Shown here in pieces: positions 25,518 through 34,769 of a stretch of DNA of 64,000 nucleotides. This DNA comes from Maridesulfovibrio sp. (GTDB lineage: Bacteria; Desulfobacterota; Desulfovibrionia; Desulfovibrionales; Desulfovibrionaceae): positions 627,501-691,500 of the forward strand of contig NZ_OY781616.1 in assembly GCF_963677005.1 (NCBI RefSeq), written 5' to 3'. The position numbers and the translations under genes are program-made. Position 1 is the stretch's first letter, and each line of letters starts with the position of its first letter. Below the pieces are notes generated by a model. It saw only the letters and a program-made list of their open reading frames with translations. It searched no databases and was not told where the DNA came from.

Positions 25518-26582
25518 ATGAATGAAATTGAAAACACTAAAACGCTGAATCCTCAGATCAAGGATGCTGCTATCCGGTATACCAAACGGCTCTACAGCAG
25601 GACGGAAGATAATGAATTGATTCGGGCGCTGATGAAAGAATCATTTAAGAGGGTATATAAAAGAATGGTTCTTGAACCTGATGAATTTCAGCCGAAGCCC
25701 CGCCCGGTAGATATTGAGCCCTGGCATGGCAATAAGCCGGAAGGCCCCCGTGATTTTTTGAAATCCAAGGTTGTGCTTCCGTCACTTCCTCAGGTCCTGC
25801 TGGAAATTCAGCGGGTCATAAAAGACCCGGAGAGTTCCGCTGCCGATCTTGCCAGGGTGATAAGCAAAGACCCGAAGCTTGTTGCAGCTATCCTGCGGCT
25901 GGCCAACAGTGCCATGTACGGTTTTCAGACCGAAGTTGACACTCCGTCCCGGGCAGTTGCTCTTCTTGGTTTCAAGCAGGCCGGTTCTCTGGCTTTGGGG
26001 ACTGTCTCGCTGAGTCTTTTCAAGCGGTCGAAATCATCGGCCGTTCTGCCTGTCGAGAAGTTCTGGAAGCATTCCATTGCCTGCGGGGTTATTGCTCAGG
26101 AACTTGCTCGTGTGGCCGGACTTGGGGACCCGGAACGTTTTTTTGTGGGAGGGATGCTGCACGACATCGGTCTTTATGTAGTTTTCGAGAGCAGTTCCGG
26201 ACTTGCTGTTGAACTGCTTGATTATGCCCAGAACAACGGCAAAAGTCTCTACGCTACGGAGCAGGCTGTACTGGGATTTGACCATGCCACACTTGGCGGT
26301 GTGATTATTCAGGATTGGAATTTCCCGCAGCAGCTTATTACTGCTGCCGCAGGGCATCATAATCCGGAACAGGCTGACAGTGATATCAATGCCGGGGTAG
26401 TACACGTTGCTGATTTCATCTCCAGAGCATTGGGATATGATCTCGGCGTATCTGCTGTGCTGGGGTTCATTTCTACTGAAGCATGGAAACAGATCGGCAT
26501 ATCCGGGGAGCAGATTGTGGGAATGATGCCTGATATACAGGCGAACATAGAGGAAATTTTTAAGATACTGAGCCCCGCCTGA
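25518..26582 (+). CDS. HDOD-domain protein, first of tandem pair
   Basis: A 354-aa protein with an HDOD domain (about residues 85-290). It opens with KVVLPSLPQVLLEIQRVIKDP and SKDPKLVAAILRLANSAMYG, and an HD pair (MLHDIG) is retained near residue 215. The N-terminal 80 residues are a helical region shared with the next gene. The start is the ATG at 25518 (AAAGG upstream) and not the in-frame TTG just before it. HDOD proteins are regulatory scaffolds in stress, motility and c-di-GMP signalling. It sits 173 bases after the last pel gene, so a signalling link to the polysaccharide is possible but unproven. Confidence 0.88.
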   Translation: MNEIENTKTLNPQIKDAAIRYTKRLYSRTEDNELIRALMKESFKRVYKRMVLEPDEFQPKPRPVDIEPWHGNKPEGPRDFLKSKVVLPSLPQVLLEIQRVIKDPESSAADLARVISKDPKLVAAILRLANSAMYGFQTEVDTPSRAVALLGFKQAGSLALGTVSLSLFKRSKSSAVLPVEKFWKHSIACGVIAQELARVAGLGDPERFFVGGMLHDIGLYVVFESSSGLAVELLDYAQNNGKSLYATEQAVLGFDHATLGGVIIQDWNFPQQLITAAAGHHNPEQADSDINAGVVHVADFISRALGYDLGVSAVLGFISTEAWKQIGISGEQIVGMMPDIQANIEEIFKILSPA

Positions 26583-26770
26583 TCTATAAAAATGACCGTT
26601 GTTACATAGCCTTGATGCTTTTCCGGAATAATGACGTTCTTTGAAAAATATGTATGTATTTATGTGCCCTTTCGCGATACAATTATTAATCTGGTATATT
26701 TGCAAGCGGCATTGAGTGATTGATAGATTGTACTTGCATGGCTTGTTTGTCTGATAAAGGAATATTGTTT

Positions 26771-27838
26771 ATGCAGAAAAGTACAAAGGATTCAACGTCA
26801 CGGGCTGTTCTGCATCGTGCAGCCAAAGCATATGTGGAGCGGCTTTTCAGTCGCTCAGGGGATTCCGACCTGACTCAGGCTCTTAAGGGAGAGTCTTTTA
26901 AATCCATATGCAGATTGATGGTGCAGAATCCTGAGGTTTTCGCTCCATATCCTCGGCCTGAAGGTGCAAAGATGTGGCAGCACAAAGGGCCTGTCGGTGC
27001 GCATGAATTTTTGAAATGCAAGGTTGTTCTTCCTTCCTTCCCCCAAATTCAGAAATTATTGCAAGATGTTATTTCCGATCCCAAAGCAGGGAAACCGGAA
27101 CTGGTGGAGGCAATAAGTCTTGATCCGAAGCTTGTTGCAGCTGTTTTGCGCCTTGCCAACAAGGGACTTGGAGAAGCTGACCAGAAAATAGATACCGTGG
27201 CTAAGGCTGTTGATCTGTTCGGGTTCAAAAAGATAGGGGGGCTTGCGCTGGGAGCTTCGGCAATCAGTATGTTCAAACGGCCGGGAAATTCGGTCCTCAA
27301 TGTAGAACAGTTCTGGAAGCATTCCGTTGCCTGTGCAGTAATTGCGGAAGTTCTTGCCCGAAGGTTGGGGTTTGATGAACCTGACCGGTATTTTGCCGGC
27401 GGGGTGCTGCATGATGTGGGCTTGTTGTTTATTTTTGAAAAAGATGACGGGCTGGGGCTGGAATTACTTAAACTTGCAAAAGACAGGGACGAAAGTCTTT
27501 ATCGGGCAGAAAAGGAACTTTTAGGTTTCAACCATGCGCAACTGAGCGGGACTATTCTGGATGAATGGAAGTTTCCCAAGCACCTGGTTGCCGCCGCCGC
27601 AGGACACCATGCTCCGGGTATGGTGAAATACAACAATGACGCCATGGTTGTACATCTGGCTGATTTTATTTCAAGGGCGTTGGGTTATTCTCCGGGAGTC
27701 TCCACAATACTCGGTTTTGTGGATCATGATTCATGGAAAAAAACAGGATTGAGCGGAGATGAGTTCCTGGAGCTTCTTCCCGGAATCAGGACTCGTATCG
27801 ATTCTATTTTCGATATCCTGAAGGATGGGCGGGATTAA
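26771..27838 (+). CDS. HDOD-domain protein, second of tandem pair
   Basis: A 355-aa paralogue of the preceding gene, colinear over its whole length: AAKAYVERLFSRSGDSDLTQALKGESFK against the same N-terminal region, then KVVLPSFPQIQKLLQDVISDP, SLDPKLVAAVLRLAN and VLHDVG. I use the ATG at 26771, preceded by AAAGGA 9 bases upstream. An upstream in-frame TTG at 26720 lacks a ribosome site. The 188-base gap to the first copy leaves room for a separate promoter. A strong terminator follows. The pair is a local gene duplication with moderate divergence. Distinct partners for the two copies are plausible. Confidence 0.88.
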   Translation: MQKSTKDSTSRAVLHRAAKAYVERLFSRSGDSDLTQALKGESFKSICRLMVQNPEVFAPYPRPEGAKMWQHKGPVGAHEFLKCKVVLPSFPQIQKLLQDVISDPKAGKPELVEAISLDPKLVAAVLRLANKGLGEADQKIDTVAKAVDLFGFKKIGGLALGASAISMFKRPGNSVLNVEQFWKHSVACAVIAEVLARRLGFDEPDRYFAGGVLHDVGLLFIFEKDDGLGLELLKLAKDRDESLYRAEKELLGFNHAQLSGTILDEWKFPKHLVAAAAGHHAPGMVKYNNDAMVVHLADFISRALGYSPGVSTILGFVDHDSWKKTGLSGDEFLELLPGIRTRIDSIFDILKDGRD

Positions 27839-27861
27839 CCTGCTGGAGTAGCTTTTATTGT

Positions 27862-27903
27862 GAGCGTCCTGAAACTGCAAAAGCAGTTTCAGGACGCTCT
27901 TTT
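27862..27903. terminator. Intrinsic terminator between HDOD pair and convergent operon
   Basis: A perfect 17-bp stem (GAGCGTCCTGAAACTGC with its complement) around an AAAA loop. It is followed by four T on the plus strand. It ends the HDOD gene, and its symmetry suggests it also serves the convergent gene that stops at 27910. Confidence 0.93.
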
Positions 27904-27909
27904 AACATA

Positions 27910-29289
27910 TCAGATTAATTCATATCCTGATCTGGCCCAGGCAGTTGCCCCGCCGGCCAGCGAACAGACCTGAGTGTAGCCGCTGCTTTGCAGGGCGCTG
28001 CCGGCGATATTGGAGCGGTAACCTGAACCGCACATGACCAGAACGGGGCTGTCCTTGTCCACATCGATTCCTTCATCCAGAACCTGCGCGAACGGTTTGT
28101 GAATTGCCCCGCGTATGTGCCCGTTGTTCCATTCCGCAGGTGTGCGCACATCAAGCAGGGTGAATTCCCGGCCTTCCGCAATTGCTTCGTGAAGTTCCGC
28201 TGCTGATTTCTGGGCGAGACTTTCCACCGGATAACCGGCCAGGAGCCATGCGCTGATGCCTCCATGCAGGTAACCGAAAATCTTGTCATATCCGATTCTG
28301 TGCAGTTGGGTGCACATTTTATCGTAGTCTTCCTTTGAATTGACCACCAGCAGCAGGTCCGCATCCGGTTCAACAGCCATGCCGACCCAGTTGGCAAGCT
28401 GTTTTTCCAGCCCGATATTGATGCTGCCGGGAATATGAAAGCCTCCGAATCCGGCCGCGTCACGCACGTCTATTACCGTGCAGCCGTTTTCGATCATCTG
28501 CTTGAATTTCTCCGGATTCATGGCCCGGTCAAGCGGGCAGCGTTCAAGCAGCGGAGCCCCCTTGAAGTTGGTATTGATTATGTGGGTGAAAGATTTCGGA
28601 CGGCTCGGAAAAGATTCCATGACCTTTTCCCTGAAGGCTTCGAAGGTGTCGAAGCGGAGCATGGGATTGTAGCGGCGTTCATAGCCGAGCGTGCTGCTAG
28701 GTTTGGCGCTCATGCCCTTTCCGCACAGGGAACCCTGCCCGTGAGCCGGAAATACTTCAAGGTAATCCGGAAGCTTGCCCAGTTTGACGTACAGGCTGTT
28801 GTAGAGGTTTTCCACCTGCTCATCCAGTATCTCGTCCCCCGGCAGGTCCGGGCGTCCTATGTCGCCGACAAACAGCAGGTCTCCGGTCAGAATCATCCAC
28901 GGATCGGCACCTCGGGCCAGATCCGTTACCAGAATGGATATGGCATTGGGTGTGTGCCCCGGCGTATAGATGAAGTCCAGTTTGGCGTTTCCCGCAACAA
29001 GGGTGTCGCCTTCTTTGATCGGAGTATGTTCATAACCCACGGCGGCATTTTCATGGATCATCAGCTCCGCTCCGGTGATGGACCGCAGTTCCTGTTCTCC
29101 TCCTACATGGTCCGCATGCACGTGGGTGTTGATCACTTTGGTGATCTTCATGCCTTCTTCCCGGGAAATATCCAGATATTCCTGCACATCCCTTCTGGGG
29201 TCGACAATGACCATTTCGCCTGCTCCGGGACATCCGATCACATATGAATAACAGCCAAGTCCTTCTGTTGTGAGCTGTTTAAAATACAT
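27910..29289 (-). CDS. CstB-like persulfide dioxygenase-rhodanese fusion
   Basis: A 459-aa protein with three domains. Residues 1-about 240 are a metallo-beta-lactamase fold of the ETHE1 type: THVHADHVGG (His56, His58, Asp60, His61), TPGHTPNAIS and FPAHGQG. Residues about 260-355 are a first rhodanese domain with Asn in place of the active-site Cys (VVNSKEDYDK), hence a pseudo-rhodanese. Residues about 365-459 are a second rhodanese with an intact loop CGSGYRS (Cys420). This order is the one described for Staphylococcus CstB, which oxidises persulfides and forms thiosulfate. The role inferred is detoxification of reactive sulfur or persulfide in a sulfide-producing cell. It lies downstream of a superoxide reductase on the same strand. 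Confidence 0.88.
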   Translation of the reverse strand: MYFKQLTTEGLGCYSYVIGCPGAGEMVIVDPRRDVQEYLDISREEGMKITKVINTHVHADHVGGEQELRSITGAELMIHENAAVGYEHTPIKEGDTLVAGNAKLDFIYTPGHTPNAISILVTDLARGADPWMILTGDLLFVGDIGRPDLPGDEILDEQVENLYNSLYVKLGKLPDYLEVFPAHGQGSLCGKGMSAKPSSTLGYERRYNPMLRFDTFEAFREKVMESFPSRPKSFTHIINTNFKGAPLLERCPLDRAMNPEKFKQMIENGCTVIDVRDAAGFGGFHIPGSINIGLEKQLANWVGMAVEPDADLLLVVNSKEDYDKMCTQLHRIGYDKIFGYLHGGISAWLLAGYPVESLAQKSAAELHEAIAEGREFTLLDVRTPAEWNNGHIRGAIHKPFAQVLDEGIDVDKDSPVLVMCGSGYRSNIAGSALQSSGYTQVCSLAGGATAWARSGYELI

Positions 29290-29347
29290 CTTTTCCTCTT
29301 TGTTGTTTTTTGGTTCTCCTGATTTCAGTTCGGCAAATGATCGGCCC

Positions 29348-29755
29348 TTACAGCTTGATTTTTTTTACCCAGAAGTCATGCTTGTTACAGAAACTGGTTG
29401 CGTAGTAGGTGCCTTTTGCCCCTTCAGGCAGTTCAAAGCGGGACACGGCTTTTTTATCGGTATTTGAAAATGTTTTTGCCCCGATCACATTCCCTTTGTC
29501 ATCGACCAGAGTATGGCGGACAATGTAGTGTTCTTTTGTCATCGGGTGCAGGGTCCTGATAACTACTTTGTTGTCTTTGCGCTCCACCTGCGGCAGGTGA
29601 GTCGCCGCCTTTTTGGCCCATACGCCGGGATCTTTTTCCGTATAAACCACATTGGACGGGAACTTCGGACTGGCTGCTTCAGCCTTTCCTGCCGGAACCA
29701 ATGCCGCGGCTGCTGCTGCAACTGACAGTGAGATGAATTTTCTTCTTGAAGTCAT
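29348..29755 (-). CDS. Tat-exported superoxide reductase (neelaredoxin type)
   Basis: A 135-aa protein with a twin-arginine signal peptide (TSRRKFISLSVAAAAA, cleavage likely after AEA near residue 28). The mature part is a one-iron superoxide reductase with all five ligands: His53 (THLP), His70 and His76 (HPMTKEHYI), Cys123 and His126 (CNKHDFW). The usual Glu-Lys before the first His ligand is replaced by Ala-Thr, which removes a lysine thought to attract superoxide. The start is the second ATG, with GGGAG 7 bases upstream. It reduces superoxide to peroxide in the periplasm. It is probably co-transcribed with the persulfide dioxygenase 58 bases downstream. Confidence 0.88.
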   Translation of the reverse strand: MTSRRKFISLSVAAAAAALVPAGKAEAASPKFPSNVVYTEKDPGVWAKKAATHLPQVERKDNKVVIRTLHPMTKEHYIVRHTLVDDKGNVIGAKTFSNTDKKAVSRFELPEGAKGTYYATSFCNKHDFWVKKIKL

Positions 29756-29868
29756 AGCATATCTCCCTTTTCTCATGATCGATTTATGTTTTCATCCGGA
29801 AAATCTGTTCGAATATATTCCGGATTGATAACTTCTGTATAGTTTATTCAAAAAACACTCTCTTTTGT

Positions 29869-29883
29869 CAATAATAATTATCA
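29869..29883 (-). promoter_or_regulatory. Fur/PerR-type box upstream of the superoxide reductase
   Basis: On the minus strand the sequence TGATAAT-T-ATTATTG matches 12 of 14 bases of the 7-1-7 Fur-family consensus TGATAATNATTATCA. It lies about 115 bases upstream of the superoxide reductase start codon, in an AT-rich spacer. That a Fur or PerR protein binds here is an inference. Confidence 0.5.
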
Positions 29884-29889
29884 TTTAAT

Positions 29890-32139
29890 TTAAGTGTGTT
29901 TCTTAATCTTTTCCAGAAGCTGGGTTTTTGTTACCGGCTTGGTCATATAGGATGTGCAGCCGGCTTCGCGCACAGCTTCTTCCGTTCCTTTGATGGCATG
30001 CGCGGACAGGGCCACTACCGGTGTTTCCGGGGAGTTGTTATCCTTTTCCCATTTTCGCAGTTCACGGGTCGCTTCGTAGCCGTCCATTATCGGCATCTCA
30101 ATGTCCATGAAAACAATGTCCGGTTTCAACTGGCCGAACATTTTGACTCCGTCTTCGCCGTTGGAGGCTATTGAGATTTCGTGCGGTGAATCCTGCAGAT
30201 AGTGGCTGAAAAGCATCTGGTTGCTTCTGTTGTCTTCCACCAGCAGAACCCTGCGCGGAGTGCATGGTGCTGCGTCTTCGGAAACCGGTTCTGTCTCCGC
30301 TTTCTGCAGGTTTCTGCATTCCGAAACAGTGGCGGTAAAGATAAATGTACTTCCGTTACCGGGGCTGCTGTTCACCTCAATATCACCCTCCATCAGCTTG
30401 CTGATGCTTTTGCTGATGGACAATCCAAGGCCGGTACCGGAATGTTCACGGGTGATTGACCTGTCCGCCTGTGTGAAACTTTTGAAAATGGTCTTTTGCT
30501 GGGATGCAGGTATTCCCGGTCCAGTGTCATGGACTTTGAAAATAAGTTTGATTTTATTGCTTTTGGCCGAGCGGGCGGCGTCCGCTCTCACATAAACCCC
30601 GCCGCTGGATGTGAATTTTACCGCATTGCCGATGAGGTTGATGAGGACCTGCTTCATCCGTACCGGATCACCGAGAATTCCTTCCGGAAATTCCGGTTCG
30701 ATTTCCAGTTCCAGCGCTATGTTTTTCTTTTCAGCGGCAAAAGTGAAAACGTCCATGCTCTGCCTGAGCAGTTTGCGCGGGTTGAAACCTATATTTTCAA
30801 GTTCCAGCAGACCTGCTTCGACTTTGGACATGTCCAGAATATCGTTCAGGAGGTCAAGCAGCCCGGTTCCTGCATCGCGGAGCAGTTTAATGTATGATTT
30901 CTGCTGCTCGCGCGGACCGGAATTCATCAACAGGTCGGTGGCTCCGAGAATGACGTTCATCGGGGTCCGGATTTCATGACTCATCATTGCCAGGAAGCTG
31001 CTTTTTGATTCATTGGCCCGAATTGCGTTTTCCCTGCTCATTTCGAGCTTGCGGGCCACCCCCCAGCCGGTGATTCCGGCCAGTATAACCGCACAGATGG
31101 CAATGATGATGTTGATGGTCTGAGTGTTCTTTATGCCCCCCAGGTAGTCGTTTTCCGGTATGTAGATGCCGATTATCCATGGCCACTTGGAATTGCTGAA
31201 AGGGGTGAACATGGCGCTGTAGCGCTTGTTGTCGTAGATGAAACTCGTAAACACGGCCTGTCTGGGCAGTTTGTCCGGGGGAAGGTTCAGTGAACTGAAT
31301 GCCCGCTGGCTGACCTTGTCCTCAAGTTCCGTAATTTTGCTCAAACGTATTTTCTGTCCGTCCTGGCCGATCTGTTTCAGTTCCTTGAGGTCCGGAAAGG
31401 CGACAACATCTCCGCTGCTGTCCACTATGAAGGCCTTTCCTCCTTTTCCTATGGTCAGCTTGCTTAGGAAAATAGACAACTCTTCTATGCTGATATCAAC
31501 ACCGACAACACCTTTTAGAATTCCTCGTTCGTCATATACGGGGCTAGCTGTGGTTATTCCCGGTTTGTTGCCGGTGAAGAACAGGTAGGGGGCTGTCCAG
31601 ACTATGTCGTTTTGCATGACAGCGTCTATGAACCATGGCCTCTGCCTCGGGTCGTATCTGTCTTCCGGGGCTTCTTTTGATTCTATTGCCAAATGATCCC
31701 GGTCTGACCAGGTCAGATCGCAGGTCCGTATGTTGTTTTCAATTCTGATGATTTTGGTATAAAATCCATCTGGAGATCTGGCATTGGAACGGGAGGCCAT
31801 GAAGAATTCGCCTTTGATATTGCCATAATATATACTAGTGAACTGCGGGTAGAGGTTCATCTGCTGGTAGAAATAATTAATCATGGAGAGCGGAGTTTCG
31901 CTGCTGACAATTTTGCTGTCAGCCAGGAATTTGGTAAGCTCTGCGGCCTTTTCTGCCGGAAGAAGGTAGCTTTTTGATTTATCAATGGTGTAGGATGTGA
32001 TGTTCACCATTATGTCCCGCGCCAGAGTCGAGAGTGAGTTCCTGCTCGTAATCGACGTTGGTATAATAATGATTGCCATGGAAACGACAGTCATTGCTAT
32101 GAAGCAGCCGGCAAGCCACCATTCTTTGAAAAATTTCAT
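29890..32139 (-). CDS. Hybrid sensor histidine kinase with periplasmic Cache domain
   Basis: A 749-aa membrane sensor. A first membrane helix (about residues 8-30) and a second (about 340-362, ending GWGVARKLEMSR) bracket a periplasmic double-Cache domain of about 300 residues with the typical DPRQRPWF and VDISIEELS segments. Then come HisKA with SHEIRTPMN, the ATPase with N box NLIGNAVKF, G1 DTGPGIP and G2 GTGLGLSIS, and a C-terminal receiver with VLLVEDN, phospho-acceptor DIVFMDIEMP and the lysine of TKPVT. I start at the ATG at 32139 (AGGAAA upstream). An ATG 45 bases earlier has no ribosome site. No response-regulator gene adjoins it. Cache domains sense small organic ligands; this one is unknown. 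Confidence 0.92.
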   Translation of the reverse strand: MKFFKEWWLAGCFIAMTVVSMAIIIIPTSITSRNSLSTLARDIMVNITSYTIDKSKSYLLPAEKAAELTKFLADSKIVSSETPLSMINYFYQQMNLYPQFTSIYYGNIKGEFFMASRSNARSPDGFYTKIIRIENNIRTCDLTWSDRDHLAIESKEAPEDRYDPRQRPWFIDAVMQNDIVWTAPYLFFTGNKPGITTASPVYDERGILKGVVGVDISIEELSIFLSKLTIGKGGKAFIVDSSGDVVAFPDLKELKQIGQDGQKIRLSKITELEDKVSQRAFSSLNLPPDKLPRQAVFTSFIYDNKRYSAMFTPFSNSKWPWIIGIYIPENDYLGGIKNTQTINIIIAICAVILAGITGWGVARKLEMSRENAIRANESKSSFLAMMSHEIRTPMNVILGATDLLMNSGPREQQKSYIKLLRDAGTGLLDLLNDILDMSKVEAGLLELENIGFNPRKLLRQSMDVFTFAAEKKNIALELEIEPEFPEGILGDPVRMKQVLINLIGNAVKFTSSGGVYVRADAARSAKSNKIKLIFKVHDTGPGIPASQQKTIFKSFTQADRSITREHSGTGLGLSISKSISKLMEGDIEVNSSPGNGSTFIFTATVSECRNLQKAETEPVSEDAAPCTPRRVLLVEDNRSNQMLFSHYLQDSPHEISIASNGEDGVKMFGQLKPDIVFMDIEMPIMDGYEATRELRKWEKDNNSPETPVVALSAHAIKGTEEAVREAGCTSYMTKPVTKTQLLEKIKKHT

Positions 32140-32285
32140 ATCAAATGATTTCCTGTGCTTGGAAAATTGATTTTTTATTAACATATACCAGATGTTTGTT
32201 TTTGTACAAGAAGATGATCTCTTTTAAGCTGGGACCAGCCGATAATAATTAAAATCCTGTTCCGCAGATGGCAGGAAGACAATTG

Positions 32286-34769
32286 ATGAATATGCACAAG
32301 TTGGAGGACTTTGTTTTGACCGCAAAAATATGGAAACACAGGCTTGGCAGGCTGTTTGCCCCGAAGACAGTCCTGAACGATAAATACAGATCATTCAAAA
32401 AGCTTTTGGAGTATGATGCTGCCGCAATGGATATTATTGCCGGGCTGGAAGATGTTTTCTACGGGAAAAAGCTTGCCGACCGGCAGTTCGCAAGTGTTGC
32501 CTGCCGTGATCTTGCGGAAGCTGTTCATGGTATGGTCGAACAGCTTGAGCAGATGAATCCGGCCGGTTACCGTGATCTGGAAGCCGCCTTCTCAAGAGTG
32601 GCCGATAAAGTTGCGGAATCTTCTTCCCTGCCTCTGCCGAGCAGTACGCCTCCGTATATTGTCCCGCTGGTCGAGGCCGGGGAATACCCCCATCTGACCG
32701 GAGGCAAGGGGGCAAATCTGGGGCGTGTTCTGGCCATTGGGGACATCAATGTTCCGTGCGGTTTCGTGATCACGGCCAACGCATTCAACCACTATATTGA
32801 ATTCAATGACTTACAGGATAAACTTGAAGTCCTGCTTTCCCGCATGGAAGCAGGTAAAAGAGACCGTCTTGCAGAACTCACTCTGGAAATTCAGGAATTG
32901 ATCCTAGCGGGTGAAGTTCCGCCGGAAGTGGCTGCGGAAGTGGAGGAGAGCATAAAACTGCACCTGCCCCCGGAAGGGTTGATCGCGGTGCGTTCCAGCG
33001 CTCTGGCCGAAGACAGTGAAATTTCCTTTGCCGGTCAGTATGCCAGCGAATTGAACATTCGTCGCGAGGATGTTCTGGACGGATACAAACGGGTGCTGGC
33101 CGGGAAATATTGTCCGCGGGCTGTTTCCTATCGTATTTCCAACGGGTTGACCGACAGTGATACAGCAATGGCCGTAGTGGTGATTCCCATGATAGAGGCG
33201 GTCAGCGCCGGAGTCATATATTCAGTTGACCCCGACTGTATGAACAGGGATTCCATAGGAATTTATGCCGTTCGTGGCGTTGGCAGTTCCCTTGTGGATG
33301 GAAGTGTTGTCCCGTCAAAAGTGTCCCTGAGCCGCGGCGATGATCCTTGTCCGGTGGGGGAGTGTGCTTATGACCGTTCAAGCCTGCCGCCGGAGGAGAT
33401 TCTCACTGCTCTTGCCCGCTGTGCATTGCGTCTTGAAGAGCATTTCGGCTGTCCGCAGGATGTGGAATGGGCCGTGGACGGTGACGGGCAGTTTCATATT
33501 CTGCAGACCCGGCCGCTGCAGCGTGAACATTCCGAGGCGGTCAGACAACGCGGTCCGGTCCCGGTAGTTCCCGTGATTGAAGGATTGGAAAAGGCCTCAT
33601 ACGGTGCCGGGTGCGGGGAAATCTATTTTGCCAGAACCGGAGCGGAGATTGCGGGAATACCGGAAGGGGCGGTGCTGGTAACCCCCACACTTAAACCTTC
33701 GTTGCTGACTTTTTCCGGCAATATAAATGCGGTGCTTTCGGAGACCGGCAGCAGGGCAAGTCATTTTGCCTCGGTTGCCAGAGAACTTGGAATTCCCGTT
33801 CTGGTGGGCTTTGTCATGGACAGGTTCACCTCGGGGCAGGTTGTGACCGTGGATGGAGTAGAGGGTGCTGTTTATGACGGATGTGTTGAGGATGTTCTGA
33901 CCCGCTCATTCAGCACTGCCGGTGTTTCAAAGAGGGTGCTTGATCTGTATACCGGCATCATCCCCCATACTGTCAGGCTGAGCCTTATGGACCCGCAGGC
34001 CCCGGAATTCAGTCCGCAGGGCTGCCGTTCCCTGCATGATTTTGTCCGCTTCTGCCATGAAATGTCGGTCCGGGAAATGTTCTCGCTTGTTGATCGCCGA
34101 GGTCTGGGCATGGGGTCGGCCAAAAGGCTTGAAACCGGATTGCCGCTTGTCGTCTACCTGCTCGATCTGGATGGCGGGTTGGATTCTTCCGCCGCCCGTA
34201 AAAAAAATGTGCAGCCGCAGGACATCCGCTGCCTGCCCATGCTGCATTTCTGGAACGGTCTTTCCGATGAACGGGTTACATGGCCGGAAGAGATGACCCA
34301 CGTGGACTGGGAAGAATTTGACCGGATGTCGGCGGGAATTTTCAGCCGCGATTCCAAGCTGCTGGCCAGCTACGGCATACTTGCCGAAGACTACCTGCAT
34401 CTGCTTATCCGGTTCGGGTATCACCTTTCGGAAGTGGATTCCCTGTGCACGGATGAACCTGCCCAGAATTATATCCGTTTCCGTTTCAAGGGCGGTGGGG
34501 CCGGGCTGGATAACAGACTCCTGCGTATTGAATTCATAAAGAGGGTGCTGGCCCATTACGGATTTGATACGGAACTGCGTGGCGACATGCTGGACGGGTT
34601 CAGCTCCAGGCTGCCGAAGGATGAAACTTCCCGGCAATTGGAGATTCTCGGATACCTGCTTGCCGTAACCAGGCTCATGGACATGCGCTTGACTTCTGTT
34701 GAAGATGTTGATGCAGAGGTCGGCAGGTTCATTGATGAAATCGAGGTGGCAGATGGTTCAGGAGAATAA
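32286..34769 (+). CDS. PEP synthase-like phosphotransferase with unique C-terminal domain
   Basis: An 827-aa protein. The start is the ATG at 32286 (AGGA upstream), not the ATG 18 bases earlier. N-terminal helical region about 1-110. Pyruvate phosphate dikinase ATP-grasp domain about 120-440 (LTGGKGANLGRVLA, IAVRSSALAEDSEISFAGQY, ending FHILQTRPLQ). Swivelling phosphohistidine domain about 460-550 with the His in TGSRASHFASVARELGIPVLVG. The PEP/pyruvate TIM barrel of a true PEP synthase is missing. In its place is about 270 residues of helical sequence that I do not recognise (RFRFKGGGAGLDNR near residue 740). It should phosphorylate its own His from ATP and pass the phosphate to an unknown acceptor. 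It overlaps a phosphatase gene by 17 bases. Confidence 0.88.
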   Translation: MNMHKLEDFVLTAKIWKHRLGRLFAPKTVLNDKYRSFKKLLEYDAAAMDIIAGLEDVFYGKKLADRQFASVACRDLAEAVHGMVEQLEQMNPAGYRDLEAAFSRVADKVAESSSLPLPSSTPPYIVPLVEAGEYPHLTGGKGANLGRVLAIGDINVPCGFVITANAFNHYIEFNDLQDKLEVLLSRMEAGKRDRLAELTLEIQELILAGEVPPEVAAEVEESIKLHLPPEGLIAVRSSALAEDSEISFAGQYASELNIRREDVLDGYKRVLAGKYCPRAVSYRISNGLTDSDTAMAVVVIPMIEAVSAGVIYSVDPDCMNRDSIGIYAVRGVGSSLVDGSVVPSKVSLSRGDDPCPVGECAYDRSSLPPEEILTALARCALRLEEHFGCPQDVEWAVDGDGQFHILQTRPLQREHSEAVRQRGPVPVVPVIEGLEKASYGAGCGEIYFARTGAEIAGIPEGAVLVTPTLKPSLLTFSGNINAVLSETGSRASHFASVARELGIPVLVGFVMDRFTSGQVVTVDGVEGAVYDGCVEDVLTRSFSTAGVSKRVLDLYTGIIPHTVRLSLMDPQAPEFSPQGCRSLHDFVRFCHEMSVREMFSLVDRRGLGMGSAKRLETGLPLVVYLLDLDGGLDSSAARKKNVQPQDIRCLPMLHFWNGLSDERVTWPEEMTHVDWEEFDRMSAGIFSRDSKLLASYGILAEDYLHLLIRFGYHLSEVDSLCTDEPAQNYIRFRFKGGGAGLDNRLLRIEFIKRVLAHYGFDTELRGDMLDGFSSRLPKDETSRQLEILGYLLAVTRLMDMRLTSVEDVDAEVGRFIDEIEVADGSGE

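Noticed and set aside
32286-34769. Full phosphoenolpyruvate synthase (ppsA)
   Set aside because: The PEP/pyruvate-binding barrel with its catalytic Cys is absent and is replaced by an unrelated helical domain, so the enzyme cannot be a normal PEP synthase.
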